A stretch of DNA of 64,000 nt from Burkholderia cenocepacia (GTDB lineage: Bacteria; Pseudomonadota; Gammaproteobacteria; Burkholderiales; Burkholderiaceae). The stretch spans positions 1,488,001 through 1,552,000 of the forward strand of contig NZ_UAQZ01000001.1 of NCBI RefSeq assembly GCF_900446215.1, in the 5' to 3' direction. The translations under genes and the position numbers were made by a program. This document shows positions 1 through 7,757 of this stretch, one piece after another (positions within the stretch are counted from its first letter, which is position 1; each line of letters starts with the position of its first letter). The notes under the pieces are model-generated. The model searched no databases. It had not been told where the DNA came from and saw only the letters and a program-made list of their open reading frames with translations.

Positions 1-884
1 TGAGCGAGACGACAACCGGCGTCGCGCAGGCAATTCAGGCAGCAGCCGTTCGTACCGGCGCGGGAAATGTTGGATGCGGGTCAGTTAAACAAGCGAGCGA
101 GGCAAGCGAGCACGCTGTGGGCATTTATCGGACGCTCGATTGCTATGATCGGCAGCTTAACCTCGTGGTCGACGCCTATTTCGACAAGGCGACCCATGAA
201 GGTCTGAGCATGAGCGGCATCGTCGCAGGTATCGGCGACCTCGCTTGTGGTCTGGTTGCCGCCTTCGGGGGCGCAATCTTTCTGATGGTGCTCGGCGTCG
301 AGGTGATGATGGCGCGCATGCTGCTCGACCTCGTACTTGCGCTGGGTCCTATGTTCATTGCGTGTGGAGCATTTAGTCCTACCGTTCGCTTTTTCGAAGC
401 ATGGACTGCCAAGCTCGTGAACTATGCGCTGTTGCAAGTGTTGGTTGCTGCTTTCCTTGGTCTCGCGCTCGCAGCGTTCTCGGCCAACCTCGCACCGTTT
501 CAAGTAACGATTGCTGATCCCGACACTTCTGCCGATGCTTTGGCTGCTGCCGCCCGTCAAGCACTTCAAGCAAGCGCCCCCTGGGCGGCGGCTTTCGGCA
601 TGTTTGTTACATCCGTGCTACTGGCGACGATTGGGTGGCAGTTGCCGGCGGTGGCTTCGGGGCTTGCGGGCGGTGCGACGGTCTCAGGCTTTGGAGCGTT
701 TGTCGCCGGCTACGCATCCAGACGGGCGGCCGGTGCGATGGCCTTCGCACTGCGCAGTGCAAACCGAAGCGCGTATTCCGGCGGTCGAATATCGAGGCCT
801 GGCGCATTGGTGAGCACCGTCTCGCCGCATCCTCCCGCCTATCAACGGGCTGCACGCGAGCAGCTTGACCGTGTGCCCGACTAA
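1..884 (+). CDS. virB6: VirB6/TrbL-type T4SS inner-membrane channel protein (5' end at window edge)
   Basis: Polytopic inner-membrane component of a type IV secretion channel. The frame is open from base 3 to the stop at 882-884. The codon just before base 3 reads ?TG, so the true start may lie one base outside the window, giving about 294 aa, close to the usual VirB6 length. An N-terminal soluble part with two Cys residues (GCGSVKQ, TLDCYDR) precedes several hydrophobic segments: one near bases 210-300, one near 310-380, and others near 440-490 and 590-720. The C-terminus is Arg/Ser-rich and soluble. The next gene starts 16 bp downstream behind AGGAG. VirB6 proteins are poorly conserved, so the call rests on hydrophobic pattern plus position among clear virB genes. 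Having virB6 before virB5 reverses the common order. Confidence 0.75.
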   Translation, partial: SETTTGVAQAIQAAAVRTGAGNVGCGSVKQASEASEHAVGIYRTLDCYDRQLNLVVDAYFDKATHEGLSMSGIVAGIGDLACGLVAAFGGAIFLMVLGVEVMMARMLLDLVLALGPMFIACGAFSPTVRFFEAWTAKLVNYALLQVLVAAFLGLALAAFSANLAPFQVTIADPDTSADALAAAARQALQASAPWAAAFGMFVTSVLLATIGWQLPAVASGLAGGATVSGFGAFVAGYASRRAAGAMAFALRSANRSAYSGGRISRPGALVSTVSPHPPAYQRAAREQLDRVPD

Positions 885-899
885 ACAGGAGACGAAGCC

Positions 900-1610
900 A
901 TGAAGCGATACCTATTCACGCATATCGTACTGTTGAGCGCCGTTGTCGCGGGCGCGGCCTCTTTTATTGAGCCGGTGAATGCGGAAATCTATTCGGTCTA
1001 TGACGAAAAGAACGTCGCTCAGGCGATCGCGATGGTCGGGCAGCTCAAACAACAAGTGCAGCAGGAGATGGCGTTGTACCGCTCGTTCAGCGGCGCGCGC
1101 GGCTTTGGTGCGTTGCTGGATCGACCGGGGGTGGTCAATGCGCTGCCGGACAATTGGCAGAGCGTGTATGCCGCGATTCGCGAGGGGGGGTATGCCGGGT
1201 TGACTGGTCCGGCTCAGGCACTGCGCGCGCAAAGCAAGCTCTACGACTGTGAAGACCAGCAGGGCATCGATCAGCGAATTTGCCAGCGCGCGTTAAACAA
1301 GCCATTTCAAGATAAGGCGCTTGGTCTGCAGGCATATCAGACCGAGCTTGCCGAACTTGACCGGATTGAACTTCTGATGCGGCACATCGACACGACACGG
1401 GATCCGAAGGGTATCGCGGAACTGCAAGCACGAATCCAGTCGGAGAGCGTGGCAGTTGGCAACGAAATGACGAAGTTGCAGATGTTCAAGATGCTCGCGG
1501 AAACCGAGGATCGCTTGATTGCCGAGCAGCAGACTGAACTGCTCCTCAAGCGAGCGGGCAACACGCGTCGACTCCAGGATCAGATGGCGCCGGTCACGTT
1601 TGGCCGATAA
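900..1610 (+). CDS. virB5: VirB5-like minor pilin / T4SS periplasmic protein
   Basis: Likely the pilus-tip or minor pilin component. The 236-aa product has a Sec signal peptide: a hydrophobic stretch around residues 8-22, then VNA|EIY. The mature part is largely helical and Gln/Glu/Leu-rich with coiled-coil character, matching the VirB5/TrbJ fold, including the early segment IAMVGQLKQQVQQEMALY. Two Cys residues (YDCED and QRICQ) could form a disulfide. AGGAG at about 888 sets the start. It lies between virB6 and a small lipoprotein gene. Sequence similarity in this family is low, so family membership is inferred from signal peptide, length, helical pattern and location. Confidence 0.7.
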   Translation: MKRYLFTHIVLLSAVVAGAASFIEPVNAEIYSVYDEKNVAQAIAMVGQLKQQVQQEMALYRSFSGARGFGALLDRPGVVNALPDNWQSVYAAIREGGYAGLTGPAQALRAQSKLYDCEDQQGIDQRICQRALNKPFQDKALGLQAYQTELAELDRIELLMRHIDTTRDPKGIAELQARIQSESVAVGNEMTKLQMFKMLAETEDRLIAEQQTELLLKRAGNTRRLQDQMAPVTFGR

Positions 1611-1621
1611 GGAGAACTGCG

Positions 1622-1795
1622 ATGACCCGCCGTTGGGTGATGTGCATGCTTATCGGGCTGAGCATGTCGATGTCCGGGTGCAACGGTGTGCCGTCGAGTC
1701 TCGTGCTACCCGATGGAGCTCACCGCGTACCGGTTAATCAGCAACTGCCGGTGCCGCCGGGGGCGAGCCTGTCGCTGGATGGAGCTTGTCCGTGA
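1622..1795 (+). CDS. Small VirB7-like T4SS lipoprotein (57 aa)
   Basis: A 57-aa prolipoprotein. It has a basic N-terminus (MTRRW), a Met-rich hydrophobic core and a lipobox ending SMSGC with the lipidated Cys at residue 20. The short mature part is Pro/Gly-rich (PVNQQLPVPPGASL) and carries one more Cys near the end (residue 56). VirB7 lipoproteins of this size cap the outer-membrane core complex together with VirB9 and VirB10, and the position just before virB8-virB9-virB10 fits. GGAG at 1614-1617 gives a close Shine-Dalgarno. The stop codon overlaps the GTG of virB8 (GTGA). An entry-exclusion lipoprotein is an alternative, because those have the same size and occupy the same slot in some plasmids. 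Confidence 0.65.
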   Translation: MTRRWVMCMLIGLSMSMSGCNGVPSSLVLPDGAHRVPVNQQLPVPPGASLSLDGACP

Positions 1796-2496
1796 ACGAT
1801 CAAAGCGATTATCGACGTGCGCTTGATTTTGAGGCGTCGCTCACCGCGTTGCAGGCATGCTCCGAGCGTCGTGCATGGCAAGTGGCGTTTGCCGCCGTTA
1901 TTGTTGCGATCGGTTCGGCAGCGGCGCTTGCCGTGATGACGCCGTTCTATCGCGTGGTGCCATTGCCTATCGAGGTGAACAAACTCACCGGCGAGGCGCA
2001 ACTCATCGAGGTGCTCGACGCAAAACACGTGCCACTGCGTGAGATCGAAGACAAGCACTGGGTCGAAGTCTATGTACGGGCTCGCGAGCGCTACGACTGG
2101 GGACTGTTGCAAATGGATTACGACCGTGTCCTGGAGATGAGCGACGAATCGGTCGCGCGCGCGTATCGTCAAATCTACAGTGGTCCGAACGCGTTGGATC
2201 AGCAACTGGGCGCGTCAGTTCAATACCGCACCCGAATAGTATCGACGACGCTCGTGCCCGACGAGCCGGGACATGCTGTCGTGCATCTCGAGCGCACGGT
2301 GCGCAAGAACGGCATCGATACCGGTGAGCCAGCAAAACGTTTTGTGATTACGCTCGCCTTTACCTACCGCCCCACGGTGCTGGTGCGGGAACGTTCGGCC
2401 ATCGAAAATCCATTTGGCTTCAAGGTGACGGCGTACAGCCGAGATGCGGAGGATACGCCACCTCCTCCACAGCCCAGTGCAGGAGCGGGCCGATGA
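1792..2496 (+). CDS. virB8: VirB8-type T4SS inner-membrane assembly factor
   Basis: Bitopic inner-membrane protein that nucleates channel assembly. It has a cytoplasmic N-terminus of about 28 residues, one membrane helix at about 29-49 (VAFAAVIVAIGSAAALAVM) and a periplasmic NTF2-like domain with typical VirB8 segments (WVEVYVRARERYDW, then VARAYRQIY). I chose GTG at 1792 rather than the in-frame TTG at 1786: GGAG at 1781-1784 is 7 nt from the GTG but only 1 nt from the TTG, and the GTG overlaps the preceding stop as GTGA. That gives 234 aa, normal for the family. The stop overlaps virB9 as ATGA, so translation is probably coupled. Confidence 0.9.
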   Translation: MNDQSDYRRALDFEASLTALQACSERRAWQVAFAAVIVAIGSAAALAVMTPFYRVVPLPIEVNKLTGEAQLIEVLDAKHVPLREIEDKHWVEVYVRARERYDWGLLQMDYDRVLEMSDESVARAYRQIYSGPNALDQQLGASVQYRTRIVSTTLVPDEPGHAVVHLERTVRKNGIDTGEPAKRFVITLAFTYRPTVLVRERSAIENPFGFKVTAYSRDAEDTPPPPQPSAGAGR

Positions 2497-3317
2497 ATAC
2501 GCTCGCGACCATGGCGATCCTATTAACGTGCTTTGCGGCGCAAGCGGTCGACGCCCACATCACGCCGGACTGGACGCGCGATGCCAGGGTGCGCAAAGTG
2601 CGTTATGTGCCAGACGAAGTCGTGCGCATTATTGCGCAGCGCGGCTTTGCCACCCACGTCGAGCTGGATCCGACCGAGCACATTCTTGTGGTTGCGCCAG
2701 GGGACCGCGACGGCTGGTATGTGGTAGCCAATCGGGGAGACCATGACGTCTATCTGAAGCCGAAACTCGCCGCTCATGACACGAATCTCATTGTCCGGAC
2801 CGATCGGCGCAGCTACAGCTTTGACCTTCTCGTTCTGCCCCTGAAAGCACGCTTTGGCAACGCGCACGAGATGTACCGGGTAAGTTTCGTGTACCCGGAC
2901 ACCGCTGCGTCGGATGCGTCTATTGCCGCGCGCTTGGCGTGTTTGCAGAAACGGCTGTCTCAACCGTCTGTCGTGCGTAACGCCGCGTACTCGATGCAGG
3001 TCATGCCACATGCCGAGGATATCGCACCGTCCGCAGTATGGGACGACGGTCGCTTTACGTACATTCGAATCCCCAACAATCGCCGTATACCCGCGATCTT
3101 CCGAGTTGAGGACGATGACACCGAACGCGTGGTGGACAAGCACATGGACCGTGATGTGGTGGTCGTCCATGAGCTTGCCCGCCGACTCGTGTTGCGTCTT
3201 GGCGATGAGGCGGTTGGTTTGTGGAACGACGCATTCGACATTGATGGTGTCGCGCCGCAGCACGGTGTGACGGTCGACGGCGTGCGCCGCACGCTGCGGA
3301 GTCGCGAACATGACTGA
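2493..3317 (+). CDS. virB9: VirB9-type T4SS outer-membrane core protein
   Basis: Periplasmic/outer-membrane core complex protein of 274 aa. A signal peptide is cleaved at about AVDA|HIT (residues 1-21). The N-terminal domain holds the usual VirB9 pattern, ending in the beta-rich stretch NLIVRTDRRSYSFDL. The C-terminal domain, which binds VirB7 in known systems, has FTYIRIPNNRRIPAIFRV, the conserved VirB9 segment, near residues 187-204. The gene starts inside the virB8 stop codon (ATGA) and overlaps virB10 by 8 bp, in line with stoichiometric co-translation of the core complex. Confidence 0.92.
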   Translation: MNTLATMAILLTCFAAQAVDAHITPDWTRDARVRKVRYVPDEVVRIIAQRGFATHVELDPTEHILVVAPGDRDGWYVVANRGDHDVYLKPKLAAHDTNLIVRTDRRSYSFDLLVLPLKARFGNAHEMYRVSFVYPDTAASDASIAARLACLQKRLSQPSVVRNAAYSMQVMPHAEDIAPSAVWDDGRFTYIRIPNNRRIPAIFRVEDDDTERVVDKHMDRDVVVVHELARRLVLRLGDEAVGLWNDAFDIDGVAPQHGVTVDGVRRTLRSREHD

Positions 3318-4533
3318 GGACACTTCGCCCAACGGCGCAGCGACGGACGACGAGATTCGTCGCACCAGCCCGGCAGATATGGATACAGGTATGGGATCCG
3401 AATCGTCTGCCATGCTCGATCGCGGCATGCCCAGCTTGGATGGGTTCGGGCGACGATCGTTCATCAACTGGCTAGTACCGCTCGCGATCATCGTACTTGC
3501 GCTAATAGGCGCGGTCTGGACAGTTCATGGTGTGCTCGCTCACCGAGACGAGGCTGCGCGTGCGCGCCGCAGTGCGCTCCATGCGCGAGGCGCACACGAA
3601 AAGGTGTTCGACGAGGTGCCGGCACTTGCCGAGTCTGCGTCAGCCGCTGCAATGCCCACACCGACGCCAGCACCGGCCGCGGTACAGCCTGCGCCGTCCA
3701 GTGATCGTGCTGCTCCGTTACGAAGCTACTACGACGCACCGTTACTCGCCGTGGGGGCCAGCAATGGGCAAATGGCAGGCGCGAGCGAGAGTGAGTCAGC
3801 TTCCCCCAGTATTTTGCCCGTGCAGGCGGACCAGCAGCCGTCGAATGCAACTGCCGGTATGGCCGAGGAGCGGTCGAAATCCTTCTCACATCCGCAGTCT
3901 CAGGCGCTCGCGCCGACGCGCGTGCCGAAGGTGATGGCAGCGTTTATCGGCAACCGCAGTTTGCTACTCGCTCAGGGCACGAAGATCGATTGCGCGGGCG
4001 ACACCGCGTTCGATTCTACCCAGGCAGGTATATCGACTTGCACGGTCGCACGTAATGTCTATTCCGACGACGGGCGCGTGGTGCTGATCGAGCGAGGCTC
4101 GCAAATTAATTGCGAATACCGCGCGAATCTTTCACCTGGACAACGCCGTGTATTTGTTCTGTCAGCACGAATTGCTACACCGCACGGTGTCACCGTACAG
4201 ATCGATTCGCCGGTAGCCGACGCGCTGGGCCGCATGGGTGTGGATGGATCGATCGAGAATCACTGGGGCGCGCGCGTGGGCGCGGCCATGATGCTCGGAC
4301 TAAGTCACGATGCGATCGGTTATCTGGCCACGCGCGGGGGCAATGGCAACGGCACGATTGTCTACCAGAACACGCAGGCGCAAGGCAACGACATGGCCAC
4401 ACGCGTACTCGATCAGACCATCAATATTGCTCCGACGCTCAGACAACATCAGGGTACCGAGTTCACGATTGTTCTGGCCCGCGATCTGGATTTCAGTTCG
4501 GTCTATACGCTGGAGCCGGAGGGGTTGCGATGA
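3310..4533 (+). CDS. virB10: VirB10-type T4SS core protein spanning both membranes
   Basis: A 407-aa energy-sensing core component. It has a cytoplasmic tail of about 55 residues, one membrane helix (about 57-77, LVPLAIIVLALIGAVWTVHG), a Pro/Ala-rich periplasmic linker (PTPTPAPAAVQPAPSS) and a C-terminal TrbI/VirB10 beta-barrel domain from about residue 200. In that domain the segments VLIERGSQINCEY and RIATPHGVTVQIDSP match the family. The QGNDMATRVLDQTINIAPTL region is the usual lead-in to the C-terminal end of the barrel. It overlaps virB9 upstream and virB11 downstream (ATGA). Confidence 0.93.
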   Translation: MTEDTSPNGAATDDEIRRTSPADMDTGMGSESSAMLDRGMPSLDGFGRRSFINWLVPLAIIVLALIGAVWTVHGVLAHRDEAARARRSALHARGAHEKVFDEVPALAESASAAAMPTPTPAPAAVQPAPSSDRAAPLRSYYDAPLLAVGASNGQMAGASESESASPSILPVQADQQPSNATAGMAEERSKSFSHPQSQALAPTRVPKVMAAFIGNRSLLLAQGTKIDCAGDTAFDSTQAGISTCTVARNVYSDDGRVVLIERGSQINCEYRANLSPGQRRVFVLSARIATPHGVTVQIDSPVADALGRMGVDGSIENHWGARVGAAMMLGLSHDAIGYLATRGGNGNGTIVYQNTQAQGNDMATRVLDQTINIAPTLRQHQGTEFTIVLARDLDFSSVYTLEPEGLR

Positions 4534-5681
4534 AGGCGTTCGAGGCAACACTTCAGCCGCAAACTGATCGCGTAACCGATGCGATGCCGGTGTTACCCGA
4601 TGATGCATCGGTGACGGAGCTGATGCGTTCATTCGCACCGTTTCTCGCTGACGAAGCCGTAACGGAGCTCGTGATCAACCGACCACAGCGTATTCTGACC
4701 GAAACCCATCGGGGGTGGCAGGCACACGATTTACCAGAACTCGATTTCGAACGTCTCATGGCGTTCGCCGTGGCGATTGCCACATTGACGAATCAGGGTG
4801 TCTCGACCGAGCATCCGCTGCTTTCCGCACTGTTACCGGACAACGCGCGTCTCCAACTCGTGGTGCCGCCCGTGGTGCCGTCGCGGACGGTATCGGTCAC
4901 GATCAGGCGCCCGAGCGCGGATGAAAAGACGCTCGAGTGCCATCGCGCCGACGGCATGTTTGAGGATACGGTTTGGCGACACGTAAGCGGTCTAGGCAAG
5001 ACCGGCCAAGCGTTGCGCGCAGTCGATCGGATGCTCGTTGAGCAGCTTGAAGCGCGTGATTTTGCCGCCTTCTTCGAAGGCGCCGTGCGAGCACACCGCA
5101 ATATTGTCATTGTCGGCAGCACGGGCTCCGGCAAGACGAGCTTTATGCGCAGCTTGTGCCGATACCTGGGAGCAACCGAGCGCATCGTGACGATCGAAGA
5201 CGTACGCGAGCTGTTCATTCGGCATGTCGAAAACTGCGTCCATCTTCTCTATAGCAAAGGTTCGCAGGGGCGCGCACACGTAACGCCTGCAGATTTGATT
5301 GCCTGCGCCATGCGCATGCGCCCCGATCGGGTGTTGCTTGCCGAGCTCCGAGGGGCGGAAGCGTACGACTTCCTGAAGCTTTTGACCACGGGGCATGCCG
5401 GCTCGATGACGAGTTTTCATGCGTCCAGTGCGGGCATTGCCATCGAGCGGTTTGCGCTCATGGCAAAGGAGCATCCCGAGGCAGCCGCTTGGAACATTGC
5501 TTCGCTCAAGCGTGTGCTGCGCTTGACCATCGACGTGATCGCTCACATGGAGGCGCAGCCCGTATTGGACTCGCACGGTGTGCAGGTCGGCAAACGCTGG
5601 GCGATGACCGAAGTCTGGTTCGACCCGCGCGAGAAGGCCGCTATCGAGTTTGACCCAACCGAGAGGTACTGCGATGGATGA
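4530..5681 (+). CDS. virB11: VirB11-type T4SS hexameric secretion ATPase
   Basis: Cytoplasmic traffic ATPase of 383 aa that powers pilus biogenesis and substrate transfer. Visible motifs are Walker A GSTGSGKTS (residues 196-204), the Asp box TIEDVREL (221-228), the Walker B region RVLLAELRGAEA (267-278) and the His box GHAGSMTSFHA (288-298), all in the right order and spacing. The N-terminal domain (about 20-150) is the substrate/ring domain. The frame is open upstream to 4110, but the ATG at 4530 overlaps the virB10 stop (ATGA) and the protein then starts just before conserved sequence, so the longer version is rejected. It overlaps the next gene by 8 bp. Confidence 0.95.
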   Translation: MKAFEATLQPQTDRVTDAMPVLPDDASVTELMRSFAPFLADEAVTELVINRPQRILTETHRGWQAHDLPELDFERLMAFAVAIATLTNQGVSTEHPLLSALLPDNARLQLVVPPVVPSRTVSVTIRRPSADEKTLECHRADGMFEDTVWRHVSGLGKTGQALRAVDRMLVEQLEARDFAAFFEGAVRAHRNIVIVGSTGSGKTSFMRSLCRYLGATERIVTIEDVRELFIRHVENCVHLLYSKGSQGRAHVTPADLIACAMRMRPDRVLLAELRGAEAYDFLKLLTTGHAGSMTSFHASSAGIAIERFALMAKEHPEAAAWNIASLKRVLRLTIDVIAHMEAQPVLDSHGVQVGKRWAMTEVWFDPREKAAIEFDPTERYCDG

Positions 5682-6048
5682 CATGTCCGGGACGCTTGCT
5701 CCAGTGTGGCGTGTGACGATTCTCACGCTTGCCATCACGATCGGGATATACGCCGAATTGGCTGCTGCCGAATGGTTGGCTTCATGTTTGTTATATGCAA
5801 GCGTGCATCTCAACCCACTTCGGGCAGGGTGGTCAACCTGGCTTGATGCGCTAGGGGCATGGTATGACGGCCGTCTTCCGAATATGGGGCGACGTGTGGC
5901 CGGTGCGGGCCTCATGGGGTTGCTCGTCGCCTTCGGCGGCCCTGCGCTTGCCGTGTATGCGTGGCTGGAACAAGCAGGCCGCAGACCCTTGTATGGCGAC
6001 GCGCGCTTCGCGAACGATGCGGAGATTCGTCGGGCGGGGCTGTTATGA
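5674..6048 (+). CDS. N-terminal membrane-anchor part of a divided VirD4/TraG coupling protein
   Basis: A 124-aa protein whose sequence matches the beginning of VirD4/TraG coupling proteins and then stops. Hydrophobic helices lie at about residues 11-35 and 66-88, separated by a short loop. These are followed by PLYGDARFANDAEIRRAGLL, the conserved family segment that normally runs straight into the nucleotide-binding domain. The stop codon overlaps the ATG of the next ORF (ATGA), which carries that missing domain. GAGAGG 7 nt upstream supports the ATG at 5674, within the end of virB11. Either this is a genuine two-polypeptide coupling protein with translational re-initiation, or a one-base frameshift has divided one gene. 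Confidence 0.8.
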   Translation: MDDMSGTLAPVWRVTILTLAITIGIYAELAAAEWLASCLLYASVHLNPLRAGWSTWLDALGAWYDGRLPNMGRRVAGAGLMGLLVAFGGPALAVYAWLEQAGRRPLYGDARFANDAEIRRAGLL

Positions 6049-7757
6049 GACAGATTGCACCCGCGAAGTCTCAACCGACGCTTGTGGTGGGCCGTTGGCG
6101 TGGCCGCTACCTGCGCTTTGCCGGTCAGCAATTCGTGCTACTTGCCGCGCCTGCTCGTTCAGGAAAGGGCGTGGGGATTGTGATCCCGAATCTGCTGACC
6201 TATTCCGACTCCGTGGTCGTGCTCGATATCAAACAGGAAAATTTTCGCCTCACGGCGGGCTTCCGGCGCGCGCACGGACAAGCTGTGTACCTGTTCAATC
6301 CGTTCGCAGAGGATGGCCGCACGCATCGCTACAACCCGTTGTCGGTCATCGCAGACGGTATGTTTCGCGTCGGCGATATTCTGGCGATCGGTTACGTGTT
6401 GTATCCGGCCGGCGGGCATGACGAATTCTGGAAAGACCAGGCACGCAACCTTCTGTTGGGACTGGTCCTGCTGCTGTGGGATTTGCGCGAGGCCCGTCGT
6501 GCTGGCGCGAGCGGAGTGCCCGACTATCCGATCACAATGGGCGAGGTACTGCGGCAATCATCGGGAAATGGTCTGCCCGTCAAAACCTACTTAAACCGGA
6601 TGCTTATACAGTATCGACAGTACTTGAGCCGCGCCTGTATTGATGCACTGAATCGATTCCTCACGAATGACGACAAGGTTCTGGCGAGCATTCTGGCCAC
6701 TTTTAATGCGCCACTGACGATCTGGGCCAACCCGATTGTTGACGCGGCGACGAGCGCGAACGACTTTGATCTGCGAGACGTCAGACGCCGCAAGATGTCC
6801 GTATATCTTGGCGTGACGCCCGATCACTTAAGTGAAGCGGCGATACTGATGAATCTGATGTTCTCGCAGCTCGTGAATCTGAACACGAAGGAGTTGGCAG
6901 AGGACAATCCGGCACTGAAATATCAATGCCTGCTGCTGCTCGACGAGATGACGGCGATTGGAAAAATCCAGATTATCGCGCGTGCGGTGGCTTATATGGC
7001 GGGCTACAACTTGCGCCTGCTCTCGATCGTGCAGTCCGACTCGCAGCTCGAGTCTGTTTATGGCAGAGCTGACGCGAGGACCATTGTCACGAATCATGCG
7101 ATGCAGATTCTCTTCGCCCCGCGCGAACAGAAGGACGCCAATGCCTACTCCGAGATGCTCGGCACGCGCACGGAGCGATCGCGCAGCACCAGCCGATCGA
7201 ATGGCATGTTCGGTGCGCGCGGCGGTGCGAGCGAGAGCTTTTCCGATCAACGTCGTGCGCTGATGTTGCCGCAGGAGATCAAGGAGCTCGCTCGCGACAA
7301 GGAAATCATTCTTCTCGAAAATACCAAGCCGATTTTGGCGGACCGGATCTGCTACTGGCGCGATCGTGCATTTACTTCACGGGTAATGGACGCGCCGACT
7401 GTGCCTGCGCTCGATCTCATGCGATTTGGTGCACAAATTGAGCAGCGGCTGCGCGAACTGAGCGATGACGACGTCGATGATCAGACGGGCGAGTTGGCGC
7501 ATGTGCGAGCGGACTATCTGGAACTTGTACACGCCTGGGATCCGCGCGAGCTGCCGCAGGCGCTGGACAATGTCAGTTGCGAGGAGGCAGCCGCATATGT
7601 GGATCGGCACTTCACGCTGCTGGGGGTGCCGGCTGACGACGTAGCGCGCGCCGCACGTCGTTTGGCGAGAGACGAAGATGGCATGACTGATACTGAGACG
7701 GGCGCGCGCAAGCGCGACCCGAGCCCCGTCGCGCGGGCAAGTGGTGGTGTTCAATGA
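6045..7757 (+). CDS. virD4: Cytoplasmic ATPase part of a divided VirD4/TraG coupling protein
   Basis: DNA-translocating ATPase that links the relaxosome to the secretion channel. This ORF (570 aa) begins at the RWRGRYLR segment and has Walker A APARSGKGV (35-43), the following VVVLDIKQENF, and Walker B LLLLDE (about 296-301), plus the C-terminal TraG region. It lacks the two membrane helices, which are encoded immediately upstream in another frame with an ATGA overlap. The start at 6045 is inferred from that overlap; earlier in-frame starts would run antiparallel to the conserved N-terminal sequence of the upstream ORF. Soluble coupling proteins without an anchor usually work poorly, so function probably needs both parts. 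The stop overlaps the primase start. Confidence 0.88.
   Translation: MRQIAPAKSQPTLVVGRWRGRYLRFAGQQFVLLAAPARSGKGVGIVIPNLLTYSDSVVVLDIKQENFRLTAGFRRAHGQAVYLFNPFAEDGRTHRYNPLSVIADGMFRVGDILAIGYVLYPAGGHDEFWKDQARNLLLGLVLLLWDLREARRAGASGVPDYPITMGEVLRQSSGNGLPVKTYLNRMLIQYRQYLSRACIDALNRFLTNDDKVLASILATFNAPLTIWANPIVDAATSANDFDLRDVRRRKMSVYLGVTPDHLSEAAILMNLMFSQLVNLNTKELAEDNPALKYQCLLLLDEMTAIGKIQIIARAVAYMAGYNLRLLSIVQSDSQLESVYGRADARTIVTNHAMQILFAPREQKDANAYSEMLGTRTERSRSTSRSNGMFGARGGASESFSDQRRALMLPQEIKELARDKEIILLENTKPILADRICYWRDRAFTSRVMDAPTVPALDLMRFGAQIEQRLRELSDDDVDDQTGELAHVRADYLELVHAWDPRELPQALDNVSCEEAAAYVDRHFTLLGVPADDVARAARRLARDEDGMTDTETGARKRDPSPVARASGGVQ

Noticed and set aside
4110-4529. N-terminal extension of VirB11
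   Set aside because: Lies inside virB10 in another frame; the ATGA start at 4530 and family length fit better.
5961-6044. N-terminal extension of the coupling-protein ATPase ORF
   Set aside because: The conserved protein sequence in this stretch is in the upstream ORF's frame.
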